From: Gemmatimonadota bacterium
GTDB lineage: Bacteria > Gemmatimonadota > Gemmatimonadetes > Longimicrobiales > Gaopeijiaceae
Length of the DNA: 60,923 nt
NCBI GenBank assembly: GCA_007121455.1
Contig: SKKN01000058.1
Location: 1-60,923 of the forward strand
Reading direction: 5' to 3'
Shown: positions 43,294 through 52,267 of the stretch, piece by piece
Layout of the letters: every line of letters begins with the position of its first letter
How positions within the stretch are numbered: the stretch's first letter is position 1
The notes under the pieces: model-generated
Seen by the model: the letters and a program-made list of their open reading frames with translations, nothing else
Databases searched by the model: none
Told to the model about the DNA's origin: nothing
Program-made: the position numbers and the translations under genes

Positions 43294-45039
43294 CTACTTT
43301 CCATACACCCGTTCCGCCGGCTCCCAGCGGGTAATGGTGACCGGGAGGAGCTCCACTTCGGGTTCCCCTTCAACGGAGCGTCGCACCAGGGAGTGAGCCA
43401 GGAACCGGTCGTCGTTCCGCTCCGGAAAGTCCCTTCTCTGGTGAGAGCCCCGGGACTCCTCCCGGTTCAATGCCGAATGGACCACCGCCTCCGCGACGTC
43501 CAGGAGATTCCTCACCTCCAGGTAGTGGAGGAGTTCGGTGTTGAAGGTGAGGCTCGTGTCATCGAGGGTTACGCCCGCCATCCGGTCCCGAAGCTCCTGG
43601 AGCTTATCCCGTGCCGTGGTGAGGCCCTCCTCCTCCCGGTAGATCCCTGCGTGGGCCTCCAGGCTGGTCTGCATCTCTTCCCGGATCGTGGCCACCCTTT
43701 CTCCCTTCTCGGCGGGCCGGAGAAGGTTTCCGTGGATCTGCCTCTCCATGTCCAGCGCCTGGGTGAGCGCCGCGTCAGGAGGCCGGTCCGGTGCGTCCCC
43801 CGCCTCCCGAACCGCTCGCCTTCCGGCCCGCGCCCCGAAGACGAGGAGCTCGGTTAGCGAGTTGGACCCCAGGCGGTTCGCGCCGTTGATGCTCACGCAC
43901 GCCACCTCCCCGGCCGCGAAGAGACCCGCCACGGGTGTGGCCCCGTCGATGTCCGTGTGAACGCCACCCATCATGTAGTGGACCACCGGACGGACGGGGA
44001 TCAGCTCACGGACCGGATCGATCTTCTGGTACTTCCGGCAGAGCTCCCGAACGAAGGGAAGACGCTCATCGATGAGTTTCTCGCCCAGGTGTCGGATGTC
44101 CAGATGAACGACTTCTCCCCACTGGGTCGTTACGGTCCGTCCCTTCTCTTCCTCCCCCACGAACGCCTGAGAGAGGCGATCCCGGGGTCCCAGCTCCATG
44201 GACCGCTTCACGGGCTTGGGCTCCGGGGTGCCCAGATCGTAGTCCTGGAGGTAGCGGTAGCCATCCTTGTTCACGAGCCACCCACCCTCGCCCCGGGTCG
44301 CCTCCGTGATCAGGATTCCGGTGAAGGGAAGGCCCGTGGGGTGATACTGGATGAACTCCATGTCCTTCAGGGGAACCCCCGCCCGGTAGGCGAAGGCCAT
44401 CCCGTCCCCTGTCTTGATGTTCGCGTTCGTGGTGAAGGGGTAGATCCGCCCTCCGCCTCCCGTACAGAGAACGACGCTCCGGGCGATGAGCGCCACGATC
44501 TTTCCCGAGGCGAGCTCGATGGCCACGGCGCCGTGACAGCGACCTTTGTCCACCAGGAGGTCCACCACGAACCATTCGTCGTGGAAGGAGATGGAGGGAA
44601 AGCGAAGGGAGGTCTGGTAGAGGGTGTGGAGGAGGTGGAAGCCGGTCTTGTCCGCAGCGTACCAGGTTCGCTCCAGCTTCATCCCTCCGAAGGGACGGGT
44701 GGCGATGCGGCCATCGGGGTTGCGGCCCCAGGGGCACCCCCAGTGCTCCAGGCGGAGCATCTCCTCCGGGGCCTCCTGAACGAAGACCTCGACGGCGTCC
44801 TGATCGCAGAGCCAGTCGCCGCCGCTGATCGTATCGTACGCGTGCTCGTCCAGGCTGTCATCGGGGCGGATGACCGCAGCGGCCCCGCCCTCCGCGGAGA
44901 CGGTGTGGCTCCGCATCGGGTAGACCTTCGAGGCCACACCCACGGTCAGGCGTGGGTCGGCCTCCGCGACGGCGATGGCGGCTCTGAGGCCCGCTCCACC
45001 CCCGCCGATGACAAGCACATCGTGGTGCACCGTCTCCAT
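43294..45039 (-). CDS. frdA: fumarate reductase flavoprotein subunit
   Basis: A 581-residue protein from the ATG at 45,039, with GGGGGG upstream. It shows the FAD-binding [17 protein letters not shown], the covalent-flavin His in [52 protein letters not shown], the catalytic Arg region [17 protein letters not shown] and [15 protein letters not shown]. Similarity to E. coli FrdA is continuous to the end ([12 protein letters not shown]). It reduces fumarate at the inner face of the membrane in anaerobic respiration, although such enzymes can also run as succinate dehydrogenase. It is first in frdABCD. Confidence 0.95.
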   Translation of the reverse strand: METVHHDVLVIGGGGAGLRAAIAVAEADPRLTVGVASKVYPMRSHTVSAEGGAAAVIRPDDSLDEHAYDTISGGDWLCDQDAVEVFVQEAPEEMLRLEHWGCPWGRNPDGRIATRPFGGMKLERTWYAADKTGFHLLHTLYQTSLRFPSISFHDEWFVVDLLVDKGRCHGAVAIELASGKIVALIARSVVLCTGGGGRIYPFTTNANIKTGDGMAFAYRAGVPLKDMEFIQYHPTGLPFTGILITEATRGEGGWLVNKDGYRYLQDYDLGTPEPKPVKRSMELGPRDRLSQAFVGEEEKGRTVTTQWGEVVHLDIRHLGEKLIDERLPFVRELCRKYQKIDPVRELIPVRPVVHYMMGGVHTDIDGATPVAGLFAAGEVACVSINGANRLGSNSLTELLVFGARAGRRAVREAGDAPDRPPDAALTQALDMERQIHGNLLRPAEKGERVATIREEMQTSLEAHAGIYREEEGLTTARDKLQELRDRMAGVTLDDTSLTFNTELLHYLEVRNLLDVAEAVVHSALNREESRGSHQRRDFPERNDDRFLAHSLVRRSVEGEPEVELLPVTITRWEPAERVYGK

Positions 45040-45369
45040 CCGCCCCCCGGCCGTTTGACGGAAAGGCCCGGCACCCACATTCCCGCTCCCACCCCGCGCC
45101 ACCCCTCGGGCACCGCACGGCGGTGAAACTAGTCCGCCGATGAGCATGGCGCCAGTACGATGGGGTCGTCCTGGACGATCCGTGCGTTTCTTCCCGCCTC
45201 CGCAGAGGTTTCCCTAAGCTCTTCGGCCCCGCCCGTGTCATCGGGTCGGACGAGTCTCGTTGGGCGGTCACTCTCGCGAGTCCACCTCGAACCTGTAGTG
45301 GGAGGTCCTCCATGCGCATCCGCGTGCTCATCGCCTCAGCCACCTGGAAGGGGAGATCAGCCCGGATCG

Positions 45370-46098
45370 GTACATCGAGCCCTGAACCCGGAGGACCTGG
45401 CCTTCCGGTCTACGGTCTTCGCCCGTCGGACCCTGGAGGCGGGCTTCACCACGGTGCGAGACCTCGGGGGGACGGGGGTGAACACTGCGCTACGCGATGC
45501 GGTGAACCAGGGGCTGGTGGTGGGGCCCCGGATCCCGAGTACTCATCACAGCCTGGCGGTGACTGGAGGACACGGCGATCCCACCAACGGGTTCCGGCGC
45601 GACCTGATGTGGGATCCGGGTCCCCAGGTCGGGGTGGTGGATGGGAATCCTGGTGGCGGCCCACGCTCACGGCGATGAGGGGATGCAGTGGGCGGTCCGG
45701 GCCGGCGTCGCCACCATCGAGCATGGGACCCTCATGAGCGAGGAAACCATGCAGCTCATGGTGGAGCAAGGAACGTACTACTGTAGTGTCGCAGAAGTCC
45801 CATGGCATTCGAGCGCCGCTGCATCCACCCCAGCGTCGTTGCTCTTCCTCGGAATAGCGCTGCTATGCCTCGTCATCGCGCTTAGCTGGAGCGGCGCTTC
45901 GACGCTCTCGGTGCTCACAGGACTTCTGCGATACTACACCACGTTCCCACCATCACCGCGGGACGGGAGGTGGCCGAGCTCGCGCAGATCGAGGGCTACT
46001 ATCCGTCGGTGGTGATGCCCAAGGCCCTGGAGCTGGGTCCGCAGATCCAGGACACGTTCGGTCGGGCGTGGTGCGCCGGAGTGCCCATTGCCTTCGGA
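45370..46098 (+). pseudogene. imidazolonepropionase-like amidohydrolase, fragmented
   Basis: Pieces in order are [40 protein letters not shown] and [12 protein letters not shown], then in another frame [20 protein letters not shown] and [20 protein letters not shown], then [15 protein letters not shown] and AGVPIAFGT. The HAHG motif and IEHG are typical of metal-dependent amidohydrolases (Xaa-Pro dipeptidase / imidazolonepropionase-like). The N-terminal HxH site is lost, an internal segment is deleted near 45,640, a 157-bp insertion interrupts EQGTYY, and the C-terminus stops at a piece of the dispersed repeat. Confidence 0.8.
45782..45938. mobile_element. 157-bp MITE-like insertion
   Basis: TGTAGTGTCGCAGAAGTCC (45,782-45,800) and GGACTTCTGCGATACTACA (45,920-45,938) are 19-bp terminal inverted repeats with one mismatch. 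The native amidohydrolase codons GAACGTACTAC and CGTTCCCACC lie on either side, so this is an insertion into that gene. The 119-bp interior has no gene. No clear target duplication is seen. It is presumably moved by an unlinked transposase recognising these ends. Confidence 0.7.
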
Positions 46099-46123
46099 AC
46101 GATCGAGGATGGGCCGAAGGTCC

Positions 46124-46470
46124 AGCGTCTCGCTTCCTCCCTGCAGGGCGTTGCCGGCGGCCACCCGTCCCGCGGCGGCCGCCACGTACACGAAGCCGGG
46201 AAGTCCCGCCACCTCACCGGCGGCGAAGATGGACGGGGCGGAGGTTCGCATCCCGGCGTCCACCCGGACGAAGCCCTCGTCGTCCGTCTCCACCCCGGCC
46301 TCCTCGAGCCCCAACTCCCGGGTGTTCGCTCGGCGACCCGTGGCCACCAGGATTCGTCCAGCCCCGGGATCGGGGGCATCCAGGGGGAGGTGCCCGTGGC
46401 GATCACGACCCGCTCCCACCGGCACGTCGGAGTCCGTCCGTTGGATCTCTCGGTCGGTGTGCGTTCCCTG
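46124..46470 (-). pseudogene. merA: mercuric-reductase-like flavoprotein, internally deleted fragment
   Basis: The minus strand holds two pieces of a MerA/dihydrolipoamide-dehydrogenase protein. The first is [20 protein letters not shown]. Directly after it, in another frame, comes [20 protein letters not shown], then [20 protein letters not shown] and [18 protein letters not shown]. The NAD-binding domain between the two ATG motifs is missing, as are the CxxxxC site and the C-terminal domain. The fragment ends at a degenerate copy of the dispersed repeat block (46,099-46,123). Confidence 0.7.
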
Positions 46471-46479
46471 TGGCGATGA

Positions 46480-46650
46480 TCATGCGCTCTTCGCCGGGCC
46501 GGGCTCTTGGTCTCCTTCCGGCTCGTACTCGCGATAACCGGCCGTCGTCCTGGGCGGTTCCTCCAGCAGGCCCCGCCGCTCGTAGAAGCGCACCGTATCG
46601 ACCGATACACCGGCGCGGACGGCAATCTCTCCGATCCTGTCTCCTTCCAT
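46480..46650 (-). pseudogene. MerR-family regulator, N-terminal DNA-binding part
   Basis: From the ATG at 46,650: MEGDRIGEIAVRAGVSVDTV, RFYERRGLLEEPPRTTAGYR, EYEPEG and a stop at residue 57. The winged-helix half is intact. The dimerisation helix and the metal-binding cysteines, which would follow GYREYEPE, are lost. A perfect MerR-type promoter stands 33 bases upstream. The metal specificity cannot be told. Confidence 0.75.
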
Positions 46651-46682
46651 GCGATCCCTCCCGACTTCATCAATTCGTCTCA

Positions 46683-46713
46683 AGCTAAAGCCTGGAGCAC
46701 ACTCCAGAGTCAA
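46683..46713 (-). promoter_or_regulatory. MerR-type promoter with 19-bp spacer
   Basis: Read on the minus strand: -35 TTGACT (46,713-46,708), then a 19-base spacer containing the dyad CTGGAG-TGTG-CTCCAG, then -10 TTAGCT (46,688-46,683). An over-long spacer filled by a dyad is the hallmark of promoters that MerR-family activators untwist. It drives the truncated merR and probably once drove merA. Confidence 0.75.
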
Positions 46714-46853
46714 GGGCCGAGCGCAGAGACGGGCGGGTCCGCTCTTACCTTGGAGGTGTGCCGCGCGACCACGCCGAACGCGCCCCAGCCGCCGAGGACG
46801 ATCGTCGGGACCGAACGGACGGAGCCGTGGAGGCTTGGGAGGGGAGGTAACCG

Positions 46854-46925
46854 TGGACGTAGCCGGTCGCGACGCCTGGTGGCAGCCGTGGGTTGCTCTA
46901 TCGCTGTTCGCCTTTCTCCTCAACT
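46854..46925 (+). pseudogene. start of a membrane protein (paralogue of 55,430), truncated
   Basis: Encodes VAGRDAWWQPWVALSLFAFL and ends at LNS. The gene at 55,430 reads EQDAWWQPWAALSLFAFLFN at the same point. GGAGGTAAC precedes it. After about 24 residues the similarity stops. The family is not known; the intact form would have several membrane helices. Confidence 0.6.
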
Positions 46926-47073
46926 CAAGGTGCCGACCGCCTGGTCGATCGGCGGCGATCGAAGGCGCGCGCCAGGCTTCCCTGGACTTTTCGCGTGACC
47001 GGGAAGGCCCCATGTTTACCTCGTCCGTCGCGAACTACTTGCGGCATCCCGAATGACGAGGTGAGGACGAAAA

Positions 47074-48519
47074 TTGGCGAATGACCAGCCGGCCGCCGCC
47101 GGCGACTCCGATCCTTCACACCGGATCCTGGTGGTGGAAGACGAGGAGGTGATCCGGGACCTCCTGGTACAGATCCTGGGGGACGAGGGCTTCCGGGTCG
47201 AGGTTGCGGAATCCGGTGAAGAGGGGCTGAAGCAACTCGAAAAGCGCCTCTTCGACCTGGTCCTCCTGGATCTGAATCTCCCGGGGATGCACGGGTTGAA
47301 CGTCCTCTCGGCCGCGCCGGCGACGCAGACCGACGCGCAGTTCATCGTGATGACGGCGTTCGGGTCGGTGGACTCGGCGGTGGAGGCGATGAAGCTCGGG
47401 GCCTTCGATTACGTCAACAAGCCGTTTCGGGGCGAGGAGTTGCTCCTGACCGTCCGCCGGGCGCTGGAGGAGAGGGAGCTCCGGAGGGAGATCGCGCACC
47501 TCCGAACCCGCGTGCCGGGGGAGATTGGCGACCGGATCATCGGGCGGGCCCCCGCGATGCAGCGCGTCTTCGACCTGATCGAGCGGGTAGCGCCCACCCG
47601 CGCGACGGTTCTCATCATCGGCGAGACCGGGACCGGCAAGGAGCTTGTCGCCCGTGCCATCCACCAGGCGTCCGACCGTTCCCGCAGACCGATGATACCG
47701 GTGAACTGTTCCGCGCTTACCGAGACGCTCCTCGAGTCCGAGCTCTTCGGCCACGTTCGAGGGGCGTTCACCGGTGCGGTGCAGTCGAAGCGCGGGCTCT
47801 TCGAGGCCGCGAAGGGGGGCACTCTGTTCCTGGACGAAGCGAGCGTCCTCGCCCCCTCCACACAGGTGAAGCTCCTCCGTGTGCTGCAGGAGCGAACCGT
47901 GACGCCCGTGGGCGGGACCGAACCGCTTCCCGTCGACTTCCGGCTCATCGCGGCGACGAACGAAGATCTGGAGAATCTCGTGGTCGAGGGAGAGTTCCGC
48001 GAGGATCTTTACTACCGGTTGAACGTCTTCCCCATCCGCGTGCCACCGCTGCGGGAGCGAAGGGAAGACATCCCGCTGCTCGCGAACGCCTTCCGTTTGC
48101 GGTTCGCGGAGGAGAACGGGATCGACCCGCCCCCGATCCTTCCCAACACGCTCTCCCGCATGATGATCTACGATTGGCCGGGGAACGTCCGGGAGCTCGA
48201 GAACGCGATCGAGCGCTCACTCATCATGCATGCCGGAGCGGAATCCCTCCCCTTCGATCCTCCCGCCGGGTCCGGAAAGAACGGCGGCGGCGCCAGAGAG
48301 CTCCTCGGGCGGGGAGGAGACGAGGAGTGGTCGCTGGAACGGTTGGAGCGCGAGTACATTCTGAAGGTGCTCGACGAGAAGGGGTGGCACCAGGCGAAGG
48401 CCGCGGAGGTCCTCGAAATCAACAGGAGGACCCTCTACCGGAAGCTCGCGAAGTACCGGGAGGAGGGGGCTCTCCCGGGGAGCGCGATCGTCGAGGAGTC
48501 TACCGATTCCACCCGATAG
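47074..48519 (+). CDS. NtrC-family sigma-54-dependent response regulator
   Basis: A 481-residue protein from the TTG at 47,074 (GAGGTGAGGA upstream). The receiver domain (about 15-130) has HRILVVEDEEVIRDLL, the phospho-Asp in LVLLDLNLPG and the Lys in YVNKPFRG. The AAA+ domain (about 150-390) has Walker A IGETGTGKELVAR, the sigma-54 contact loop GAFTGAVQSKRG and Walker B GGTLFLDEAS. The C-terminal Fis-type HTH is KAAEVLEINRRTLYRKLAKY. It activates sigma-54 promoters when phosphorylated, presumably by the kinase encoded one base downstream. Confidence 0.95.
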   Translation: MANDQPAAAGDSDPSHRILVVEDEEVIRDLLVQILGDEGFRVEVAESGEEGLKQLEKRLFDLVLLDLNLPGMHGLNVLSAAPATQTDAQFIVMTAFGSVDSAVEAMKLGAFDYVNKPFRGEELLLTVRRALEERELRREIAHLRTRVPGEIGDRIIGRAPAMQRVFDLIERVAPTRATVLIIGETGTGKELVARAIHQASDRSRRPMIPVNCSALTETLLESELFGHVRGAFTGAVQSKRGLFEAAKGGTLFLDEASVLAPSTQVKLLRVLQERTVTPVGGTEPLPVDFRLIAATNEDLENLVVEGEFREDLYYRLNVFPIRVPPLRERREDIPLLANAFRLRFAEENGIDPPPILPNTLSRMMIYDWPGNVRELENAIERSLIMHAGAESLPFDPPAGSGKNGGGARELLGRGGDEEWSLERLEREYILKVLDEKGWHQAKAAEVLEINRRTLYRKLAKYREEGALPGSAIVEESTDSTR

Positions 48520-48520
48520 A

Positions 48521-50158
48521 ATGCCTCGATCTTCGAACGAATACGAATCTTCCGACGAGACGGCCATCGATCCGGCAATGGAAGCGGCGATGAGTTCGTA
48601 CGCCGCCGCGCTGCGTGAGCTGTACGAGATCACCGCCGACCGGGATCTCGAATTCTCCGCCAAGCTCCGAGCCCTTCTGCGGATGGGCTGCCGGCGCCTC
48701 GGCTTGGATATGGGTTTCCTGGCCCGCATCCGCGGGGGCCGCTGTGAGATCGTTGCGGCGGATGGCGCCGAGACGGTGGTCGAGGAAGGGTCCCTTTACG
48801 CCCTCGAAGGGACGATCTCTCACGAGGCGGTTCAAGCGGGGGAACCTGTCCACTTCACGCGTGCCGGGGATCCCCGGAGCTCGCCGAGGCATCCCTCGTA
48901 CGACGCATCCAGGATGGCAGCCTACATCGGCGCCCCCGTAGTGGTTGGCAGCGAAGACTTCGGTCTCCTCGAGTTTTCCAGCTCCCGCGCTCGTCCAGGG
49001 CCGTTCACCGAAACCGAACGAGATCTCGTGACCCTGATGGCGCACTGGATCGGCGGGGAGCTCCAGCGGAGGCGAGCCGAGGATGCGCTGCGCGCGTCGG
49101 AGGCGAAGTTCGCCGGCATCCTCGAAGTCGCGGTGGACGCGATCATCTCTGTGGACGAGGAGCAGCGGATCGTGCTGTTCAACAGAGGGGCCGAGGGCAC
49201 CTTCGGGTACTCGAGCGAAGAGATCATGGGCCAGCCGCTCGACGTGCTCCTCTCGGAGGGAGCCCGCTCGGCGCACCGTAATCACATCCGGGAGTTCGCC
49301 GGTTCCCCGGTTTCCTCACGGCGAATGGCCGAGCGACAGGAGATCTCCGGTCGCCGGAAGGACGGCGAAGAATTTCCGGCCGAGGCGTCGATCTCGAAGC
49401 TGGATACCCCGGACGGAAAGCTCTTCACGGTCGTCCTTCAGGACATCACGGCGAGCAAGCGGGCTCACGACGAGTTGGCCCGCTCCAACGCCGAGCTCGA
49501 GCAGTTCGCGTACGTCGCCTCTCACGACCTCCAGGAACCGCTGCGGATGGTGGCGAGCTACACGCAGCTCCTCGCCCGGCGGTATCGGGGCAAGCTGGAC
49601 GAGGACGCGGACGAGTTCATCGGCTACGCGGTGGACGGCGTGAACCGGATGCGGGAGCTCATCAACGATCTCCTCCTTTACTCGCGGGTGGGGATGCAGG
49701 TGGAGGAGTTCGTGCCAACGGATCTGGAGCGAGTAGTGAAGGACACCCTCGCGGATCTCGAGTTGACCCTCGAGGAGACCGACGGGGTCGTGACGAGCGA
49801 TCCGCTTCCGGTGGTCCTCGGGGACGAGGGCCAGCTCCTGCAGCTCTTCCAGAACCTGATTGCGAACGCGCTCAAGTTTCGCGGAGACGATTCCCCGCGG
49901 GTGCACATCTCCGCGCAGCGATCGGGGAAGGAGTGGACGGTCTCGATTCGTGACAACGGGATCGGGTTCGATCCCGAGCACCTCGACCGGGTGTTCGTGA
50001 TCTTCCAGCGGCTCCACAATCGTCGGGAGTATCCGGGCACGGGGATCGGGCTCTCCCTTGCGAAGAAGGTCGTCGAACGTCACAGTGGCCGGATCTGGGC
50101 CGAGTCGGAACCGGGCCGCGGCTCCACGTTTTCTTTCACGCTGCGGGATGGAGGTTGA
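48521..50158 (+). CDS. GAF-PAS sensor histidine kinase
   Basis: A 545-residue soluble kinase. The GAF domain (about 25-185) includes CRRLGLDMGFLARIRGGRCE. The PAS domain (about 195-315) includes GILEVAVDAIISVDEEQRIV, FGYSSEEIMGQPLDVL and FTVVLQDITASKRA. HisKA has the phospho-His in FAYVASHDLQEPLRMVASYT. The ATPase has N box NLIANALKFRG, G1 DNGIGFD, F VFVIFQRLHNRREYPG and G2 GTGIGLSLAKKVVE. The SHDLQEPLR form is that of phytochrome-like and Rcp1-linked kinases. No membrane segment, so it senses an internal or diffusible cue. It lies between the NtrC gene and the Rcp1-like gene. Confidence 0.93.
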   Translation: MPRSSNEYESSDETAIDPAMEAAMSSYAAALRELYEITADRDLEFSAKLRALLRMGCRRLGLDMGFLARIRGGRCEIVAADGAETVVEEGSLYALEGTISHEAVQAGEPVHFTRAGDPRSSPRHPSYDASRMAAYIGAPVVVGSEDFGLLEFSSSRARPGPFTETERDLVTLMAHWIGGELQRRRAEDALRASEAKFAGILEVAVDAIISVDEEQRIVLFNRGAEGTFGYSSEEIMGQPLDVLLSEGARSAHRNHIREFAGSPVSSRRMAERQEISGRRKDGEEFPAEASISKLDTPDGKLFTVVLQDITASKRAHDELARSNAELEQFAYVASHDLQEPLRMVASYTQLLARRYRGKLDEDADEFIGYAVDGVNRMRELINDLLLYSRVGMQVEEFVPTDLERVVKDTLADLELTLEETDGVVTSDPLPVVLGDEGQLLQLFQNLIANALKFRGDDSPRVHISAQRSGKEWTVSIRDNGIGFDPEHLDRVFVIFQRLHNRREYPGTGIGLSLAKKVVERHSGRIWAESEPGRGSTFSFTLRDGG

Positions 50159-50161
50159 GCG

Positions 50162-50611
50162 ATGGACGGGATCCCCGTGGCAGCGAGACCGATCGAAATC
50201 CTCCTCGTGGAGGACAACCCCGGCGATGTGCGTCTGACGCAGGAAGCGCTCAAGGAGGGCAAGGTCCGAAACCACTTGAACGTCGTCTGGGACGGGATGG
50301 CGGCGCTGGCGTTTCTGCGCAGGGAAGGGGAGTACGAGGGGGCAGTGCGGCCCGACCTGATCCTGCTCGACCTCAACCTTCCGAAGAAGGACGGCCGTGA
50401 GGTCCTGGAAGAGGTCAAGGGTAATCCGGAGCTGAGGCGCCTTCCGGTGGTCGTGCTCACGACGTCGGAGGCGGAGCAGGACATTCTCAAGGCATACGAC
50501 CTGCAGGTGAACGCCTACATCACGAAGCCCGTAGACCTCGACCAGTTCATCGGTGTCGTGAGAGCGATCGAGGACTTCTGGCTCACCGTGGTGAAGCTTC
50601 CGTCGGGGTAA
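50162..50611 (+). CDS. Rcp1-like single-domain response regulator
   Basis: A 149-residue receiver: [20 protein letters not shown], phospho-Asp in [20 protein letters not shown], Thr/Ser region [20 protein letters not shown] and Lys in [12 protein letters not shown]. The Asn-Pro-Gly-Asp loop and long beta4-alpha4 region match cyanobacterial Rcp1, the partner of phytochrome-type kinases. No output domain, so it may be a phosphate shuttle or sink for the upstream kinase. It starts 3 bases after the kinase stop. Confidence 0.92.
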   Translation: MDGIPVAARPIEILLVEDNPGDVRLTQEALKEGKVRNHLNVVWDGMAALAFLRREGEYEGAVRPDLILLDLNLPKKDGREVLEEVKGNPELRRLPVVVLTTSEAEQDILKAYDLQVNAYITKPVDLDQFIGVVRAIEDFWLTVVKLPSG

Positions 50612-50621
50612 GGTTCTTCCC

Positions 50622-51731
50622 ATGGTGACGACACGCATTCGACTCCTCCTCGTGGAGGACAACCCAGGAGACGCGCGGCTGATGCGCGAACTCCTTGCGG
50701 ATGCCGCTCCCCCGCGGTTCGACGTGGTGCACGTCGACTGCCTCCGTGCCGCGCTAGCCGCTCTCCGAGACGGCCAGGGGGTATTCGACGCCGTTCTCCT
50801 CGACCTCTCCCTGCCGGACGGCGAGGGGCTCAACACCGTGATGAAGGTCCAGGAGGCGGTCACACCGTCGCCGCCCATCGTCGTGCTGACGGGCCGGGAC
50901 GACCAGGAGATCGCGCTTCGCGCCGTGCAGCTGGGCGCCCAGGACTACCTGCTCAAGGACCGGGTGGACGGAGCTCTCCTCGACCGTTCGGTCCGGTACG
51001 CCATCGAGCGGGATCGGCTGATCGAGCGGGAGCGCCGCGCGATGGAGCAGCGCGACCGGGTGCTCGCCATGGTCACCCATGACCTTCGCAGCCCGCTCAG
51101 CGCGATCATCATGGGGCTGGAACTGGAGCTGGACCGGGGTGGGATTCGCGACAAGGCGGAGGCACGCATCGGGGCTGTGGTGCGAACGGCCGAACGGATG
51201 AACCGGCTCCTGCGAGATCTGCTCGACACGGTGAGCCTCGAGGCCGGGCATCTATCCATCGAGCCACGCCCCTATGATGCTGCCGCTTTGGTCCACGAGG
51301 TGGCCGGCCTCCTCGGACCCGAACTCGCGGAACGGGAGCTCTCGCTCTCCATCGAGATTCCCGATGGGCTTCCGCGGATTCTCGTCGACGCAGACCGGAT
51401 GGCACAGGTGCTTTCGAACCTGCTCTCGAACGCGGTTCGATTCACCGAGGAGGGCGGGCGTGTGGGGGTCCAGGCCGAGCCCGGGCGTTCGATGGTTCGG
51501 GTGTCCGTCTGGGACACGGGATCGGGGATTCCCGCGGCGGACCGGGAGCACCTCTTCGATCGTTTCTGGAAGCCCAGGTCGTCGCGGCGAAACGGTGGTA
51601 CGGGTCTCGGGCTGGCGATCGCTCAGGGTATCGTGGAGACACACGGGGGGCGGATCTGGCTCGAAAGTGTCGTGGGGGAGGGAAGCACGTTCCACTTCAC
51701 CGTGCCGGTCACCGACGGTGCAGGCGCATGA
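50622..51731 (+). CDS. receiver-histidine kinase hybrid (REC first)
   Basis: A 369-residue protein. The N-terminal receiver (1-125) has [20 protein letters not shown], Asp in VLLDLSLPDGEGLNTV and Lys in DYLLKDRVDG. A coiled linker (IERDRLIERERRAMEQRDR) leads to HisKA with MVTHDLRSPLSAIIMGLELE, then N box NLLSNAVRFTEEGG, G1 DTGSGIP, F LFDRFWK and G2 GTGLGLAIAQGIVETHGGRI. The domain order suggests it is controlled by phosphorylation of its own receiver. It is last of the four co-directional signalling genes. Confidence 0.93.
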   Translation: MVTTRIRLLLVEDNPGDARLMRELLADAAPPRFDVVHVDCLRAALAALRDGQGVFDAVLLDLSLPDGEGLNTVMKVQEAVTPSPPIVVLTGRDDQEIALRAVQLGAQDYLLKDRVDGALLDRSVRYAIERDRLIERERRAMEQRDRVLAMVTHDLRSPLSAIIMGLELELDRGGIRDKAEARIGAVVRTAERMNRLLRDLLDTVSLEAGHLSIEPRPYDAAALVHEVAGLLGPELAERELSLSIEIPDGLPRILVDADRMAQVLSNLLSNAVRFTEEGGRVGVQAEPGRSMVRVSVWDTGSGIPAADREHLFDRFWKPRSSRRNGGTGLGLAIAQGIVETHGGRIWLESVVGEGSTFHFTVPVTDGAGA

Positions 51732-51738
51732 CCCTCCG

Positions 51739-52002
51739 TCGACTCAAGAGCAGGCACGGGAGCATGCGGAACGAATGGGCCGAATGATGGAGCGCATGGA
51801 GGGGGTCCGGGACCGGGCGCATCATATGGAACGCTCCATGATGGAGTAGATGGAGGAGATGCACCGCCGGGGCCGTGACCGCGCCCCCGACATGATGCGA
51901 CATCAGGACCATATGCGGGAGATGGCGCGGGACATGGGTGGGGCCGCCAAAGGCATGCGTCGTTCGCTCGAGCGGATGCGGGAGCGCATCCATCATCCGT
52001 AG
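51739..52002 (+). pseudogene. Met/His-rich protein remnant with in-frame stop
   Basis: The frame reads QEQAREHAERMGRMMERMEG, VRDRAHHMERSMME, a TAG at 51,847-51,849, then continues in the same frame MEEMHRRGRDRAPDMMRHQD, HMREMARDMGGAAKGMRRSL and ERMRERIHHP-stop. It is a paralogue of the secreted protein at 27,096-27,587 (shared HMREMARDMG-like and RMRERIHxP parts). The signal peptide is missing; it begins in the 3' end of the REC-kinase gene. Like its paralogue it sits next to copper ATPase sequence. Confidence 0.75.
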
Positions 52003-52267
52003 GGGGAGGGGGCGTCGCCCGGATCCCTGGAGGTCGTCCAGGGGCGCTGGCACCGCTGGACGTAAAGTCTCCGAGCGGGATGATGCGTCCCTTCCCGGCA
52101 CCATCCATCCAGACCGCAGTATCCGCGCCGACGGATCACCGTACGCCCTCGATGCGGCTCTCTTTCCGAGTGGAGGAACGCGTTCGGACGGGTCGGTCGT
52201 CACTCCTCCGGTATGCCCCCTGATCCGAGCTCCTCGCGTGCTCCGTCGAAGGTCTGGTTCTCTTCCG

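Noticed and set aside
43294-45039. Naming the flavoprotein SdhA (succinate dehydrogenase)
   Set aside because: FrdC and FrdD of the E. coli type (HTxTW; FWGLFxAGGM) are adjacent, and FrdA similarity is continuous, so fumarate reductase is the better name. Direction of use in the cell remains open.
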